Of a stretch of DNA of 64,000 nucleotides, positions 11,950 to 22,567 are shown piece by piece (position 1 is the stretch's first letter; each line of letters opens with the position of its first letter). Under the pieces are notes generated by a model. That model did no database searches. It was not told the DNA's origin and saw only the letters and a list, made by a program, of their open reading frames with translations. Source of the stretch: Humulus lupulus (taxonomy: Eukaryota > Streptophyta > Magnoliopsida > Rosales > Cannabaceae); assembly GCF_963169125.1 (NCBI RefSeq), contig NC_084802.1, positions 23,343,107 through 23,407,106 on the forward strand, read 5' to 3'. A program made the translations under genes and the position numbers.

Positions 11950-13119
11950 AACATCCTTCCTATACTATTGATAGTAAGGTCGTACGTGTTCGCCATTCCA
12001 TGCTCACGGTACTAGATTTCCATCCAATCTCGCCAACTTGTTAACATCGGGTCGGATGACTGACTCTATCTGGTAAGGTCCTTCCCAATTTGGCCCGAGC
12101 ACGCCAGCTGCTGGATCTCACGTTGCCAAGAATACATGCCTTAGCACTAAGTCTCCCACACCGAATTTTCGATCACGAACCCTTTTGTTGAAGTACCTGG
12201 TAGCTCGCTGTTGGTATGCAGCATTTTTTAGCTGAGCTTCATTCCTTCTTTCTTCAATCAGGTCAAGAGTTATTTCGAGCTGAGTGTGGTTCGAGGCTTG
12301 ATTGTAAGTGAGGGCTCGAATTGTGGGAATTTTGACCTCAACTAGCAACATAGCCTCGCAATCGTACGCCAGAGACAACGGGGTATGTCCTGTCGATGTT
12401 CGGGCTGTAGTCCTATATCCCCATAAGACTTGGGGCAATTCTTCGGGCCATCTTCCTTTTGCTTCTTCCAACTTTTTCTTCAGCGAACTCTTTAGAGTCT
12501 TGTTTACAGCTTTGACATGGCCATTTTCCTGGGGATGAGCTACTGATGAAAAACTCTTTATTATTCCGTTTTTTTCGCAAAAGTTGGTAAACAGATCGTT
12601 GTCGAACTGGGTTCCGTTGTTGGATACAATTTTCCTTGTCATCAAATATCGACATATGATGTTCTTCACTACAAAGTCAAGGACTTTTTTGGAGGTTATA
12701 GTTGCTAACGGTTCAGCTTCTGTCCACTTCGTGAAGTAATCTACGGCGACTACCGCGTACTTCACTCCGCCCTTGCCAGTTGGGAGAGAGCCTATGAGGT
12801 CGATTCCCCATACCGCAAATGGCCAAGGGGAGGTCATCATAGTCAGCTCGGACGGTGGAGCTTGAGGAATTGTGGCGAATCGCTGGCACTTATCACACTT
12901 CTTTGCGTACTCAAAAGAATCTAACTTGATGGTAGGCTAGAAATATCCTTGGCGTATGATTTTCTTGGACAAGCTATGCCCCCTAGTATGGTCTCCACAG
13001 AATCGTTCGTGAATTTCTTCAATGATTTTCTTGGCTTTCGGGTGGAGTCACACACCGAAGTAATGGCATGGAATATCCTCCTCTATACAGCCTTCTATCC
13101 ATAATGGTGTAACGGGGGG
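11950..13119 (-). pseudogene. Integrase of the Tat element, broken, catalytic residues replaced
   Basis: The zinc-binding part is partly visible (KKCDKCQRFATIPQ) and is followed by the catalytic core: WGIDLIGSLPTGKGG, VDYFTKWTEAEPL, then RTTARTSTGHTPLSLAY and a C-terminal GPYQIESV-type region. The first Asp is present. The second catalytic Asp of the usual SDNGTQF is Asn here (SNNGTQF), and the Glu expected in NG.VEAVNK is Lys (NGHVKAVNK). Both fit G-to-A changes on the coding strand. The frame shifts relative to RT around 13040-13120, and stops occur near 12118 and in the tail. This copy could not integrate DNA. Confidence 0.9.
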
Positions 13120-15257
13120 ATTTGATACATCAACTTTCGAGCCTGGTTCCGATCTTTCGGAAGGACGCCGGTCTCGAGATATTCGACTATCGGAGTCATC
13201 CAGGTAGGCTCGGAATCGATCATACACATGTCTTCCTGCTCAGGCTCGTTAATACTAGGTGCCGAGAGATGTTCAATTGGTACGACGTACAGCTCGTCAC
13301 TCTCGGTAGAAGTAGCGAGCCTGGCCAGGGTGTCCGCATTCGAGTTCTGCTCTCGTGGGACCTGTTCGATCGCGAAAAACTCGAAATGTTCTAATGCTGA
13401 CCTTTATTTTTCTAAGTAAGCTACCATTTTCGTGCCACAAGCCTGGTATTCTCCCAAAATTTGGTTAACCACTAGCTGGGAGTCGTTGTAGCAATGTATT
13501 GCTTTAGCTTTAAGCTCCTTGGCTATACGAAGTCCCACCAGTAAAGCCTCGTATTCGGCCTCGTTATTTGATGCGTTGAAGTCAAATCTCAAGGCAGAAT
13601 GAAATCTGCTTCCTGCAGGAGTGATCAAAATTACTCCTATCCCCGATCCATTTTCATTAGATGACCCATCAACGTAAAGTTTCCACAGCTCGTGGGCCGG
13701 GATTATAACTTCATCGCTGGTCATGCCAGTACATTCCACTATGAAGTCTGCCAAGGCTTGTGCCCTAATGGTCGTCCTTGGATGATAAGTGATCTCAAAT
13801 TGCCTGAGTTCAACTGCCCATTTAAGAAGTCGACCTGAAGCTTCTGGCTTAGACAAGACTTGTCTTAGTGGTTGATCAGTTAGTACATGGATGGGGTGCG
13901 CTTGAAAGTAGGGTCGAAGTTTCCGAGATGAGTGAATTAAGCTGAGAGCTAGCTTTTCCATCAAGGGATATCTCGACTCTACCCCCAGTAACCTTTTACT
14001 AACGTAATATACATGCCTTTGTACCTTTTCTTCCTCTTGTACGAGCACTGCACTTATGGCGTGCTCGGTAGTGGCAAGATATAAGTATAGCACTTCTCCC
14101 GTAATAGGTTTTGATAAGATAGAGGGTTCTGTGAGGTGTTTCTTGATCTCCTGGAAGGCCAACTCGCATTCTTCCGTCCATTCAAATTTCTTGCCTCCCC
14201 TCAACAGGTTGAAAAACAGAAGACAACAGTTTGTAGATTTCGAGATAAACCTACTTAGTGCCACCATTCTGCCGGTCAAACTCTGGACATCTTTGTGTTT
14301 TCGAGGTGAGGGCATATCGATCAGGGCCTGGATCTTTTCTGGGTTAGCTTCTATTCCTCGAGCATTTACAATGAAACTCAGGAATTTTCCTGAAGATACC
14401 CCAAAGGAGCATTTCTGAGGGTTAAGCTTCATGTTATATTTCCAGAGCACAACAAATCATTCTTCGAGATCATCAACTTGGTTATTGTTAAGTTGAGACT
14501 TGAATAACATGTCGTCAACATAAACTTCCATGTTGTTCCCTATTTGCTCCGAGAACATCATGTTCACGAGCTGCTGGTATGTGGCTCCAGCATTTTTGAG
14601 CCCGAATGGCATGACGTTATAACAATATAACCCTTTATCTGTTATGAAGCTCGTATGTTCCTGGTTAGGGGCATGCATGGCAATCTGGTTATATCCAGAA
14701 TAGGAATCCATGAATGACATTAGTCCATGCCTTGCCGTGGCATCCACGAGCTGGTCAATCCGTGGTAAAGGAAAGCAGTCCTTTGGACAGGCCTTGTTGA
14801 GGTCCGAGTAGTCAATGCAGGTTCACCATGTCCCATTGGGCTTCAGGACCAGTACCGGATTGGCTACCGAATCTGGGTAAAAAGCATCCCTAATGAATCG
14901 GTTTGCTTTTAACCTGTCGACTTCCTCTTTCAGTGCCTTTTTTCTATTGTCGTCCAGTTGTCTTCGCTTTTGTTGCTTCGGTGGGAAGCTTTTATTGATG
15001 TTTAGTGCATGGCTCACTATATTCGGACTTATTCCTACCATGTCCGAATGTGACCACGCAAAGACATCCTGGTTTCTCTTCAAAAAGCAAATTAATTACT
15101 ATTTAGTTTCTTTGCATAGATGTTTCCCGTCATTTACCATTTTCGAGGGATCTGGCTCTTCGAGCTTGATTTCTTTGAGCTCTTCTAATGGTTCGAGATC
15201 AGCTTTTTCTTCCACTCTCGGGTCGATCTCTTCATCTATCTCCAAGACCGTCCCGTC
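13120..15257 (-). pseudogene. Reverse transcriptase and RNase H of the Tat element, broken
   Basis: RT motifs run in order: KRNQDVFAWSHSDM, RFIRDAFYPDSVANPVLV, MDSYSGYNQIAM, FITDKGLYCYNVMPFGLKNA and the catalytic VYVDDML, then the connection region with MLWKYNMKLNPQKC. RNase H follows with LYVDGSSNENGSGIGV, NNEAEYEALLVGL and CYNDSQLVV, so its acidic residues are retained. All pieces share one frame. It is interrupted by stops near 15258 and 15100, a TGA near 14822 after NGTW where Arg is expected (CGA to TGA), a TGA near 14458 and a TAA near 13404. The active-site YVDD is intact, so inactivation is through stops. Confidence 0.9.
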
Positions 15258-18140
15258 CTAATTCTGGATAACGACGAGTGCTTGTTCGCTCACCTGTTTC
15301 TTTCCTCTTATGGAAATGCTATAGCATTCCCTTCCGGCTAGCTGTTCTCCCTTCAGCGTCCCGATGCCACTAGAAGTCAGGAACTTGATGGCCAGATGCC
15401 TTACAGAAGAGATTGCCCCCAGCCCTACTAGGGCGGGTCTCTCGAGCAGCATGTTGTAGGCCGATGGCAGGTCCACTACTACAAACTCCATCATCTTGGT
15501 TACTGAGACCGGGTAGTCTCCCAAGGTTACCGGGAGTTCGATGGACCCCATACAAGCAATCCACTTTCCTAAAAAACCGTACAAGGTCATTGCACAGGCT
15601 CTTAGGTCTCGAAGCGCGAGTCCCATCTTTTCTAAGGTGGCCTTATAGAGAATGTTCATTGAGCTCCCATTGTCTATGAGAACTCGGTGAACTCTCTTAT
15701 TCGCGAGCTGGAGAGTGATGACCAGTGGGTCATGGTGAGGAAACTGAACATGGGACGCGTCGTCCTCAATAAAGGTTATCGGTTGAGATTCAATCTTTTG
15801 GCTTTTTGGAGCTCTAGGTTCGGGTTCATAAGGAGACCCGTCCCCAGTTTTTAGCTCGTTCACATATCGCTTTTGGGCATTCCTGCCCATCCCTGCGAGA
15901 TGAGGCCCGCCCGAGATGGTTATCACGTCTTCTCCATCAATTGGAGGGGGGCTATCTTCTTCCCTTGCTCGGGAATTTTTATTTTGGACAGGTTGCGGTG
16001 CAGCTGCCCTCTGGCTAGTAGAAGCCTGATTATTACTCTGGTTTTTAACATACTGTTTGAAATAACCTCTCGAGATCAATCCTTCGATCTTGTCCTTCAA
16101 CTGCCTGCACTCATCAGTAGTGTGCCTAGTGTCTCTGTGAAATCGACAATACTTGCTGGAATCCCTCATGGACTTCTGATTTCTCATGGGGTCTGGACGC
16201 CTGAAAGGGACCTGGTTTTCATTAGCCAGGTATATATTCTCCTGAGACTCGTTGAGCTCGGTGTACACTTTGTACACGGAGAAATACCTTCCCCCCTTCT
16301 TCTTCTTTCCCCCTTCGGCCTTGGGGTTACTCCCTTCGTTCTTCTTTCGTTTGGAAGGGTTTTTCGTAGTAGGCTTTGAAACTAGTGGGTCTACCGAGGT
16401 TGAGGCAGAGTTTACGTTTATCGTTGTAGTTATGGGCTGAGAAGTCATATTTAGTGTTGACCTCGCCTCCTCTACATTGACAAACCTCCGATCTCGCTTA
16501 TTAAACTCGGTTAAGGACCTCACCGGTTTTCTCTGCATATCGTCCCAGAGAGGACTTCCAGCCATTAGATGACCGATGTCATCCACATTTGGAGCTTGGG
16601 CAACTTCCAAATTAAACCTCGTAAGGTAGCTTTTCAAAGTCTCGCCTGGCTGTTGCCGAACGTTGGTCAGAGTTGATGCCTCAGGTCTTACCCCGATCAT
16701 GGCTCTGAACTATTTCTTGAAATCCTTTGATAGTTGATCCCAAGAAGTGATCGAATGTCTTTTATATTTCTCGAACCAGCTTTTTGCTGGTCCTGTAAGT
16801 GATGCTGGAAATAACATGCATTTGAGCTCGTATCCCACATTACTTGCTCTCATTATGGTATTAGATGTACTCAGATGGCTGTACGGGTCGGACTTCCCCT
16901 CAAAAGGCGGGACATGAGGGATCCGAAACCCTTGAGGAAACGGAGTGTTGGAAATGTGGGGAGCGAATGGTTCGAGCTCCTCATCAGAATCCTCATCCCG
17001 ACTCTGACCTCGCTCATTTTGCAGGAGCCTAAAGGCCTTTTCCAATTGATCGATTCTTTCTTGAACCGGGTCCGCAAAGGGTCTTGCCTGAAATTGGCTA
17101 TCATTGATCACAATTCCAGGCTCGCGCCTTCGCAGGGGATCTTTGCGCCCATTTAGACAATCTCTTAGGTCCGGGTTCGATGGATTACCACTACCCCGAT
17201 TCTGATTCAGATGCTCCCGCAGGTCAGAGCGGTTCCTATGGTTTCTAGTATTTCCTCGACCTTGATAATACACGCTGAATGATCTAGTGTCTCCTGCATC
17301 ACTGGCAAGGCTCGTTGCATGATTATTTCGAGACGAATCTCTTTCATGCTGCCTCATCTCCGCAGTGCGAGACCGAGACATTTGACTTCTTGTATGCTGG
17401 GCGCCTCTCCGTTCCCTGAAGGCTTCTCTATTTCCTTGTTTTCTCCCTGCACGCCTTTCCTCATCACCTCGAACTGGCAGAGCGTTCCTGCCAGGTGGTG
17501 AAGGGTATCTTATAGGGGATGGAGGGAATCGTATGGGTGACGGTGGTTGCCACCCATTTCGAGGCCTAGATGGTCCTGAGTTCGCCCGTGTTGGGTCGGT
17601 AACATTCTGCGTGTTACCAGGGATTTGGGTCCGAGCCTCTGTAGGGGCTCGGTTATTCCCAGTTTCCGCTGTTACCTCCGCAGTTGAATTAACCGGAGCC
17701 CTAGCTCTAGTACTTCTTCGGGGTCTAGAAGGAGCAGATTGCTCTGCCGGTGCCGGAGGTTGCTCTGGTCTCCTTATGGCAACATTTTTTTGAGGTCGTC
17801 CATGAGGTCTGCGGGGAGGAACATGCACGTCCCTCGGAGGTGGGGCTTGGTTCTCACGTGGAGGTGGGGGCTGAGCCGCCTGGGCCTCCGCGGCTAATCT
17901 AGCCAATTCCTCGTTCCGCTTATTGGCCTCGGCCTACTGTTTTTTCAGCTGTCGGTTTTCAAGTTCCACAATGGGGACGTATCGTTCAGGATTATAGTAC
18001 ATGTCCTCATCCCTTGGGGCTGGAGGTCCCCGAGAATCGGAGGACTCACTTCTCTCTTCAGTCTCTGGATTTACCATTGGTTTCTTCCCAGGGCGTCTTG
18101 GATAGTTTTCTTCAGGAATATTTTGATCATTCGCGGCCAT
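15258..18140 (-). pseudogene. gag-protease of the Tat element, broken by two TAG codons
   Basis: The frame starts MAANDQNIPEENYPRR about 50 bases after the primer site. It has a long proline/arginine-rich N-terminal part, the gag core (FEGKSDPYSHL, GPAKSWFEKY, QPGETLKSYLTRFN, GSPLWDDMQRKPV), a CRFHRDTRHTTDECRQLKDKIE segment in place of a classic zinc knuckle, and the aspartic protease with VLIDNGSSMNIL. Gag is the particle protein and the protease would release the pol enzymes. The frame is continuous except for TAG at 17934 and at 16710, both where CAG (Gln) is expected. It ends at another TAG at 15258 before RT. Confidence 0.92.
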
Positions 18141-18171
18141 AACTGTTCAGGGATCGTACTGCTTAAGGCTC

Positions 18172-18189
18172 TCAATAAAAGCACCAAAT
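18172..18189 (-). other. Primer-binding site of the Tat element
   Basis: On the element strand TTTGGTGCTTTTATTGAG lies immediately inside the 5' LTR. The same site, with single changes, lies next to the LTRs at 39687 and 62874, so three elements here share one primer type. I do not name the tRNA. Confidence 0.75.
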
Positions 18190-19016
18190 CGTTGACGCCA
18201 TTTTTCATCAACTTAAAATGTAGAGCACATAAACAGTAAAAACTATGGCAAGAATAACACAATAAAACAATGAGAGTTTTTTACGTGGTTCAGCAGTTAA
18301 CTCTGCCTAGTCCACGAGTCTTTTTTATTAGAACTTAGGAAATTTCTGAAAATTCTTTAGGGATAAATTCTCTAGAGATTCTCTCAAGGTCACAAAATTT
18401 TGGTCATCTACAAAGGTACATGATCTCTCTATTTATAGAGGAGATCTCAGAATACAATCCCACACTTTTTGGGAAGTTATTCTGTTCATTAATAAATTTA
18501 ATAACTTTAAAGTTTGTAAATCCTATATGTAAGGAAACGTCCCCTGAAGACCAGGGGGCGTATAACTGACTAGTTAATATCCCTTTATTGTAGGGAAGTT
18601 ACAACAATAAATATCTCTTGAATGCATGGACGGCGTCTCCTCAGGTGACCTATTAAGCCGTTCGAGATCAGCTATCAGCATCATGCCAGTCTAGGTCTCT
18701 AAGTAAATTACGAGTTGCATTATTTTCCCCAAGACCAGCTCGGAGTGGGTAAATATCACCGAAGCCACCTTATTTCGAGCTCACACCCATGCCAAGCTCG
18801 GACCACTTGATCCGAGGCCACCCGACAATGGACGTACTCCGATGTTCTGTCTTTCGAGCTTATAAGGACTTTGAGGCTACCTATCTTCGAGGTTGCCACC
18901 TGCTTTGAAGATTCGGCGTCTAGATTACGAACATGTATTTTAGCTATCGCGAGCTTACACCTGAGGAATCCAGCTTTCGAGGTCACAACCTCAAGTCTCG
19001 AAATCTGGGTGTAACA
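18190..19016 (-). repeat. 5' LTR of the Tat element
   Basis: It is the partner of 6537-7362. The last base on the element strand has changed, so it ends CG rather than CA. AATAG outside it is the second half of the target duplication. A TATA box lies within (18430-18437). Confidence 0.93.
18430..18437 (-). promoter_or_regulatory. TATA box of the Tat 5' LTR
   Basis: The minus strand reads CTCCTCTATAAATAGAG. It is in the middle of the LTR, at a typical distance upstream of the primer site for a genomic RNA promoter. Confidence 0.6.
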
Positions 19017-19659
19017 AATAGATGCCCAAAACTCGGTAAAAAACGTTCAAGAACGAGTCAAGGTTGTTGAGGGCTATTTCTAGTTCAAAAATTGGTCATT
19101 GGAGCCGATATATCGCCCCTACCATGATACCGAGGGTTCGAGGTTTCGTTCGTGCGAAGTCGACGTATTTTCCGTATCAATTATAGGCGATATATCGGCC
19201 CTTATAGCTGCGATATATCGCCATACGCTGATATTTCAGACACGTTTTTGCACATTTCAGGATAACTTAAAATTGATTAAAACTACTATGACTTAGTAAA
19301 ACGTGATCCTAACAGATAGTAGAAGGTTCTAGAGATTCTAGATCTTTCTTTTAATTAAACTATTCATAAAAAATACTTAATTTCTTAATAAGCATACATG
19401 TGACAAGGTCACACTCTTAATTATTCTATCTAAACCTTAGGTTACAATAACTAATATTCTTAGGACTATATTCATTAATCAAACCTTATGATAACATTAA
19501 TATTTCTAAACAATAGGTTAAACTTATAAAATCCATAACTATTTCTATGAATTTCTAACTAAATCCATGCTTTGACCAATATCCACCAAAACTAAAACTC
19601 TACAACTACTACTACTATTACTACTACTATCTAGCTAAGTAAAATTTCAGGACGGTACA
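19017..19659 (-). repeat. Chromovirus-type LTR, right part, start TGTACCGTCCTG
   Basis: This is the continuation of the LTR split by the Tat element. On the minus strand it starts TGTACCGTCCTGAAATTTTA at 19659, a chromovirus-like LTR start. It contains three copies of the palindrome CGATATATCG (19106, 19188, 19211). No internal domain adjoins it, so with the left part it may be a solo LTR. Confidence 0.5.
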
Positions 19660-20537
19660 CTTGATAATTATAGACATATATTTACTAAGTGCTTTATTAA
19701 GAATAAAGTGTCCATTGATATAATCATTACATACAACGTTAATCATCTATTAATGGTTCATAATTACAAGGGAATAAAATGACAGTTTTACCCTTTTAAC
19801 TATATCTTATTCCTAGAGTACCATTGACTTTACTAGTGAAGGGTGTGTCATAACAAGTTTTCGACGTGAGCGCTCATAACATTTTCAGTTCCAAAAGTCA
19901 ACTAAATAGGGAACCATTATTCAATCTATAAGAGGGTATAGATTCCATATCTGTTAAACTACGTCCCCAGCCATATACATCATTGAGTCCCCAAAACAAT
20001 TGTTCTTAGCATGATCATTCTGACAAACCTTAACGCATGAACCAAAGGATCAGATGACATATGTAGGATTTCATAGTAACCTCAGGATTAAGATCATCGT
20101 GTATATGATCATCGTTTGATGTATTTGATTAATACTATGAAACGATGTTTAAACAAGTATTAAAAAATCACATATGGTCCAGTTCTACAAACTCTCAGAA
20201 TGCCAAGTATGTCCACTAAAGTGTCCTACTACACTAGTAACCCAGATCTAGGTCACATGTATTCATAATACTAGTGGACCGTACTAGTAGTAATTAATCT
20301 AAAGATTCCACAATTTTATTTTACTGTGAACTATTTAAGTTTATTATCTTAATCTTGATCCTCCCATACCAATATGAGATTAAGACCACATAGATAAACT
20401 TTGGAATTTTTTGATATTCACTTAATATTATCATATAATATCGAACATAGTTTATATATATTAATTTAATTCAATTATTAATTTCATTTAAAACATTTGT
20501 CAACTACATTTGCTTTATGGGCACTATTCCTAACACA
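19660..20537 (-). repeat. Copia LTR, minus strand, homologous to the LTR at 927
   Basis: On the minus strand it starts TGTTAGGAATAGTGCCCATAAA and parallels the LTR at 927 through several blocks. It has no coding neighbour, so it is a solo or truncated LTR. It abuts the chromovirus LTR start at 19659, where it seems truncated. Confidence 0.6.
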
Positions 20538-22104
20538 ATGATGATATAAGGACTGGTTTTGAGATATATGTTCATAGCTTGGGGAAGAAGAAGTTTTTTG
20601 CATGAGATTTGTTAGGGTTATGAAGTTAGAGGCTTCTCGTGAATATTTGGTATTTTATTTGTCTCTAAAACTTTTATGATAATATAGAGGGATTCAAGAT
20701 GAGAAAAACTCAAGAATAATCGTGAAAAGCATATTTATATTGAGGGAGATATGACCATTCGAAGTTCAGTCGATTGTTGGTTTTTGAAACAGCGCTGCGG
20801 CGTAAAACGAGCATGCCTACGTGCCCAGAATACCCAGAAACTGGAACAAATAAGGGTTGCGGTGCCAAAATGTTAGGGTCGCGGCGCTTGACTAGGATAG
20901 GGTCCTTTTTGGTTGTTTTCAGGCTATTTTGAACGTGTTTCATATGGGGTTCATTGGGGACTTCCTCCCTAACTTCTTCGGGACATATTTAGGACTTTCT
21001 TAAAGATACTTTAGAGTGTTTTGGGTCTTAGAAAGAGTAAGACTAATTGCATGATATTGGGTTGAGTTAATTTTTTTTTCAAAGTGAATATTTCTATGTT
21101 GTTTCTAGGGCTCGGTAAGGATACTTGAAGGTAACAAAATTATTTTTGCTGCTTGGACTTGAGGTAAGATGAGTGGACACCTGCACGTAGGGTGTACGCT
21201 TGACGTACTTAACTGTGGTAAACTTTGTATGTTACATTATAAATTATGTTATACGCTATGCTATGAATTATGCTATAAACTATGATATGAATTATGTTAT
21301 TAGTTATGTTAGGAGCTATGTTATGAGTGTTGCATGTTGTGTGTGACTGAGATATGTGTGAATATGTTGTATGTTTGTGTGGCATACTTATGTTATGAAA
21401 ATGCATGCTTACATTAATTCGTGCTCGGTTGCACAACTTACCAGATCCTTACTGGTTTACTGCTGGAACAACACCGATAATACGTGTTATGATTGTTTTG
21501 TGATATGCTATGGTATGGTATGTAAAGTTATGCTACGAGAATAATGTGATACAATATGAATTATTGTTGAACTTTATAATGTATGTAAGGGTATAATTAG
21601 GAGTAGTATAAGTTTTAGGTTGTGATGATATGAATTAGTTTATGTCTATGTCTATGTTTTATTGTTGGGCTTTGGGGATTATGTCATATATAGCTATTCT
21701 TGCTGGGTGTTAGCTCACGTGTACTCTTTGTTGCAAGTAAAAACATAAGTGTAATCGATGAGGCGATGAGTTAGTGCAGACTTGGTCAGATGTGTGCATG
21801 TCGTAAATAGTTGACCTGAGGCCAAATTGGTTGCTACTTATGCATGGTTTTAAAAGTCTTCAAGTCATGGTTATATGTTGAATTTTAATAACCTTTATTT
21901 TTACCAAGGACATGCATGTAAAAGATGGTTTATTTTAAAATACCGAGATATCGAGTTGCATGTTTTGTAAAAGATATTCAATTCATGTTGTTTCAAATGA
22001 CTTTCGATAAGTGTTTTATTTTTGTGAAAAAAGTGTTTGAATATATTAATTTAATTAAATATAGATTATTTAGTAAATTAATTAATTTATGTCAGGTCGT
22101 TACA
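20538..22104 (+). repeat. Chromovirus LTR-like remnant ending GTCGTTACA
   Basis: A non-coding region with GC-rich GCGGCGC blocks around 20790-20890, TATG-rich simple sequence at 21230-21400 and a terminal CAGGTCGTTACA, which resembles the end of chromovirus LTRs. The start is not found. No primer site follows, so it is not an intact 5' LTR of the pol fragment at 22568. Confidence 0.4.
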
Positions 22105-22560
22105 AGCCAATCTTTCTTGAAGAAAATCTTGGAGAAAACTAGTAATTTTGAAAGCTAGAGAGAGTTCTTCTTTATGAGAAAAAGAGAGAGGTGAGTGATC
22201 AATTCACCAATTAACTCTTATCAACCCTTTATATAGTATAGGACACTCGTTAGACTCAACCAATAAGATAAGAGCATTTAAATTTACATTTTGGAGCTAA
22301 AACACGTAACTGTACGAACACATATGGACAACCCAAGCGATGTGTAGCCTGGACCAGACGATGTTTTGCCTGGTTCAATTTAGTCCATTTTTCGAGGGCC
22401 AGATGATGCGTCGTCATTCAGAGGTGACACACTGCCAATGCCTCTGTAATAACGCTCCAAACTTTGTCTCAAAACATCCCCAAATTCTCCTAAACTTCTT
22501 GGGTGCTCTTATATACTCCAAATAAATATTTTGGACCCAAAAAGATGATTTAACCAATCA
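22105..22560 (-). repeat. LTR promoter-like fragment on the minus strand
   Basis: Read on the minus strand it has a CTATATAAAGGG TATA box (22228-22235), then a CT-rich leader (CTCACCTCTCTCTTTTTCTC) and TTTTCTCCAAGATTTTC. This resembles the promoter and leader of an LTR. The leader resembles the sequence inserted at 22928-23284. The rest of the element is missing. Confidence 0.35.
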
Positions 22561-22567
22561 CAACACC

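Larger units (their letters stand above)
6537..19016 (-). mobile_element. Ty3/Gypsy retrotransposon, Tat/Ogre-type, with antisense ORF
   Basis: This is a complete element of about 12.5 kb. Two direct repeats of about 827 bp bound it, starting TGTTACACCC on the element strand. A primer site TTTGGTGCTTTTATTGAG lies just inside the 5' LTR and a polypurine tract TTTTGAGGGGGCAAAA just before the 3' LTR. Flanks AACAG and AATAG form a 5-bp target duplication with one difference. Internal order is gag, protease, RT, RNase H, integrase, then a long 3' region carrying an ORF on the opposite strand. No chromodomain is seen. That layout is known for the Tat lineage (Ogre, Retand). By eye the LTRs differ at roughly 40 sites, so insertion is not very recent, and all ORFs are broken. 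Confidence 0.93.

Noticed and set aside
15873..16379. 168-codon plus-strand frame opposite the Tat gag
   Set aside because: It mirrors the gag-PR frame on the other strand and has no motif, unlike the genuine antisense ORF at 8354.
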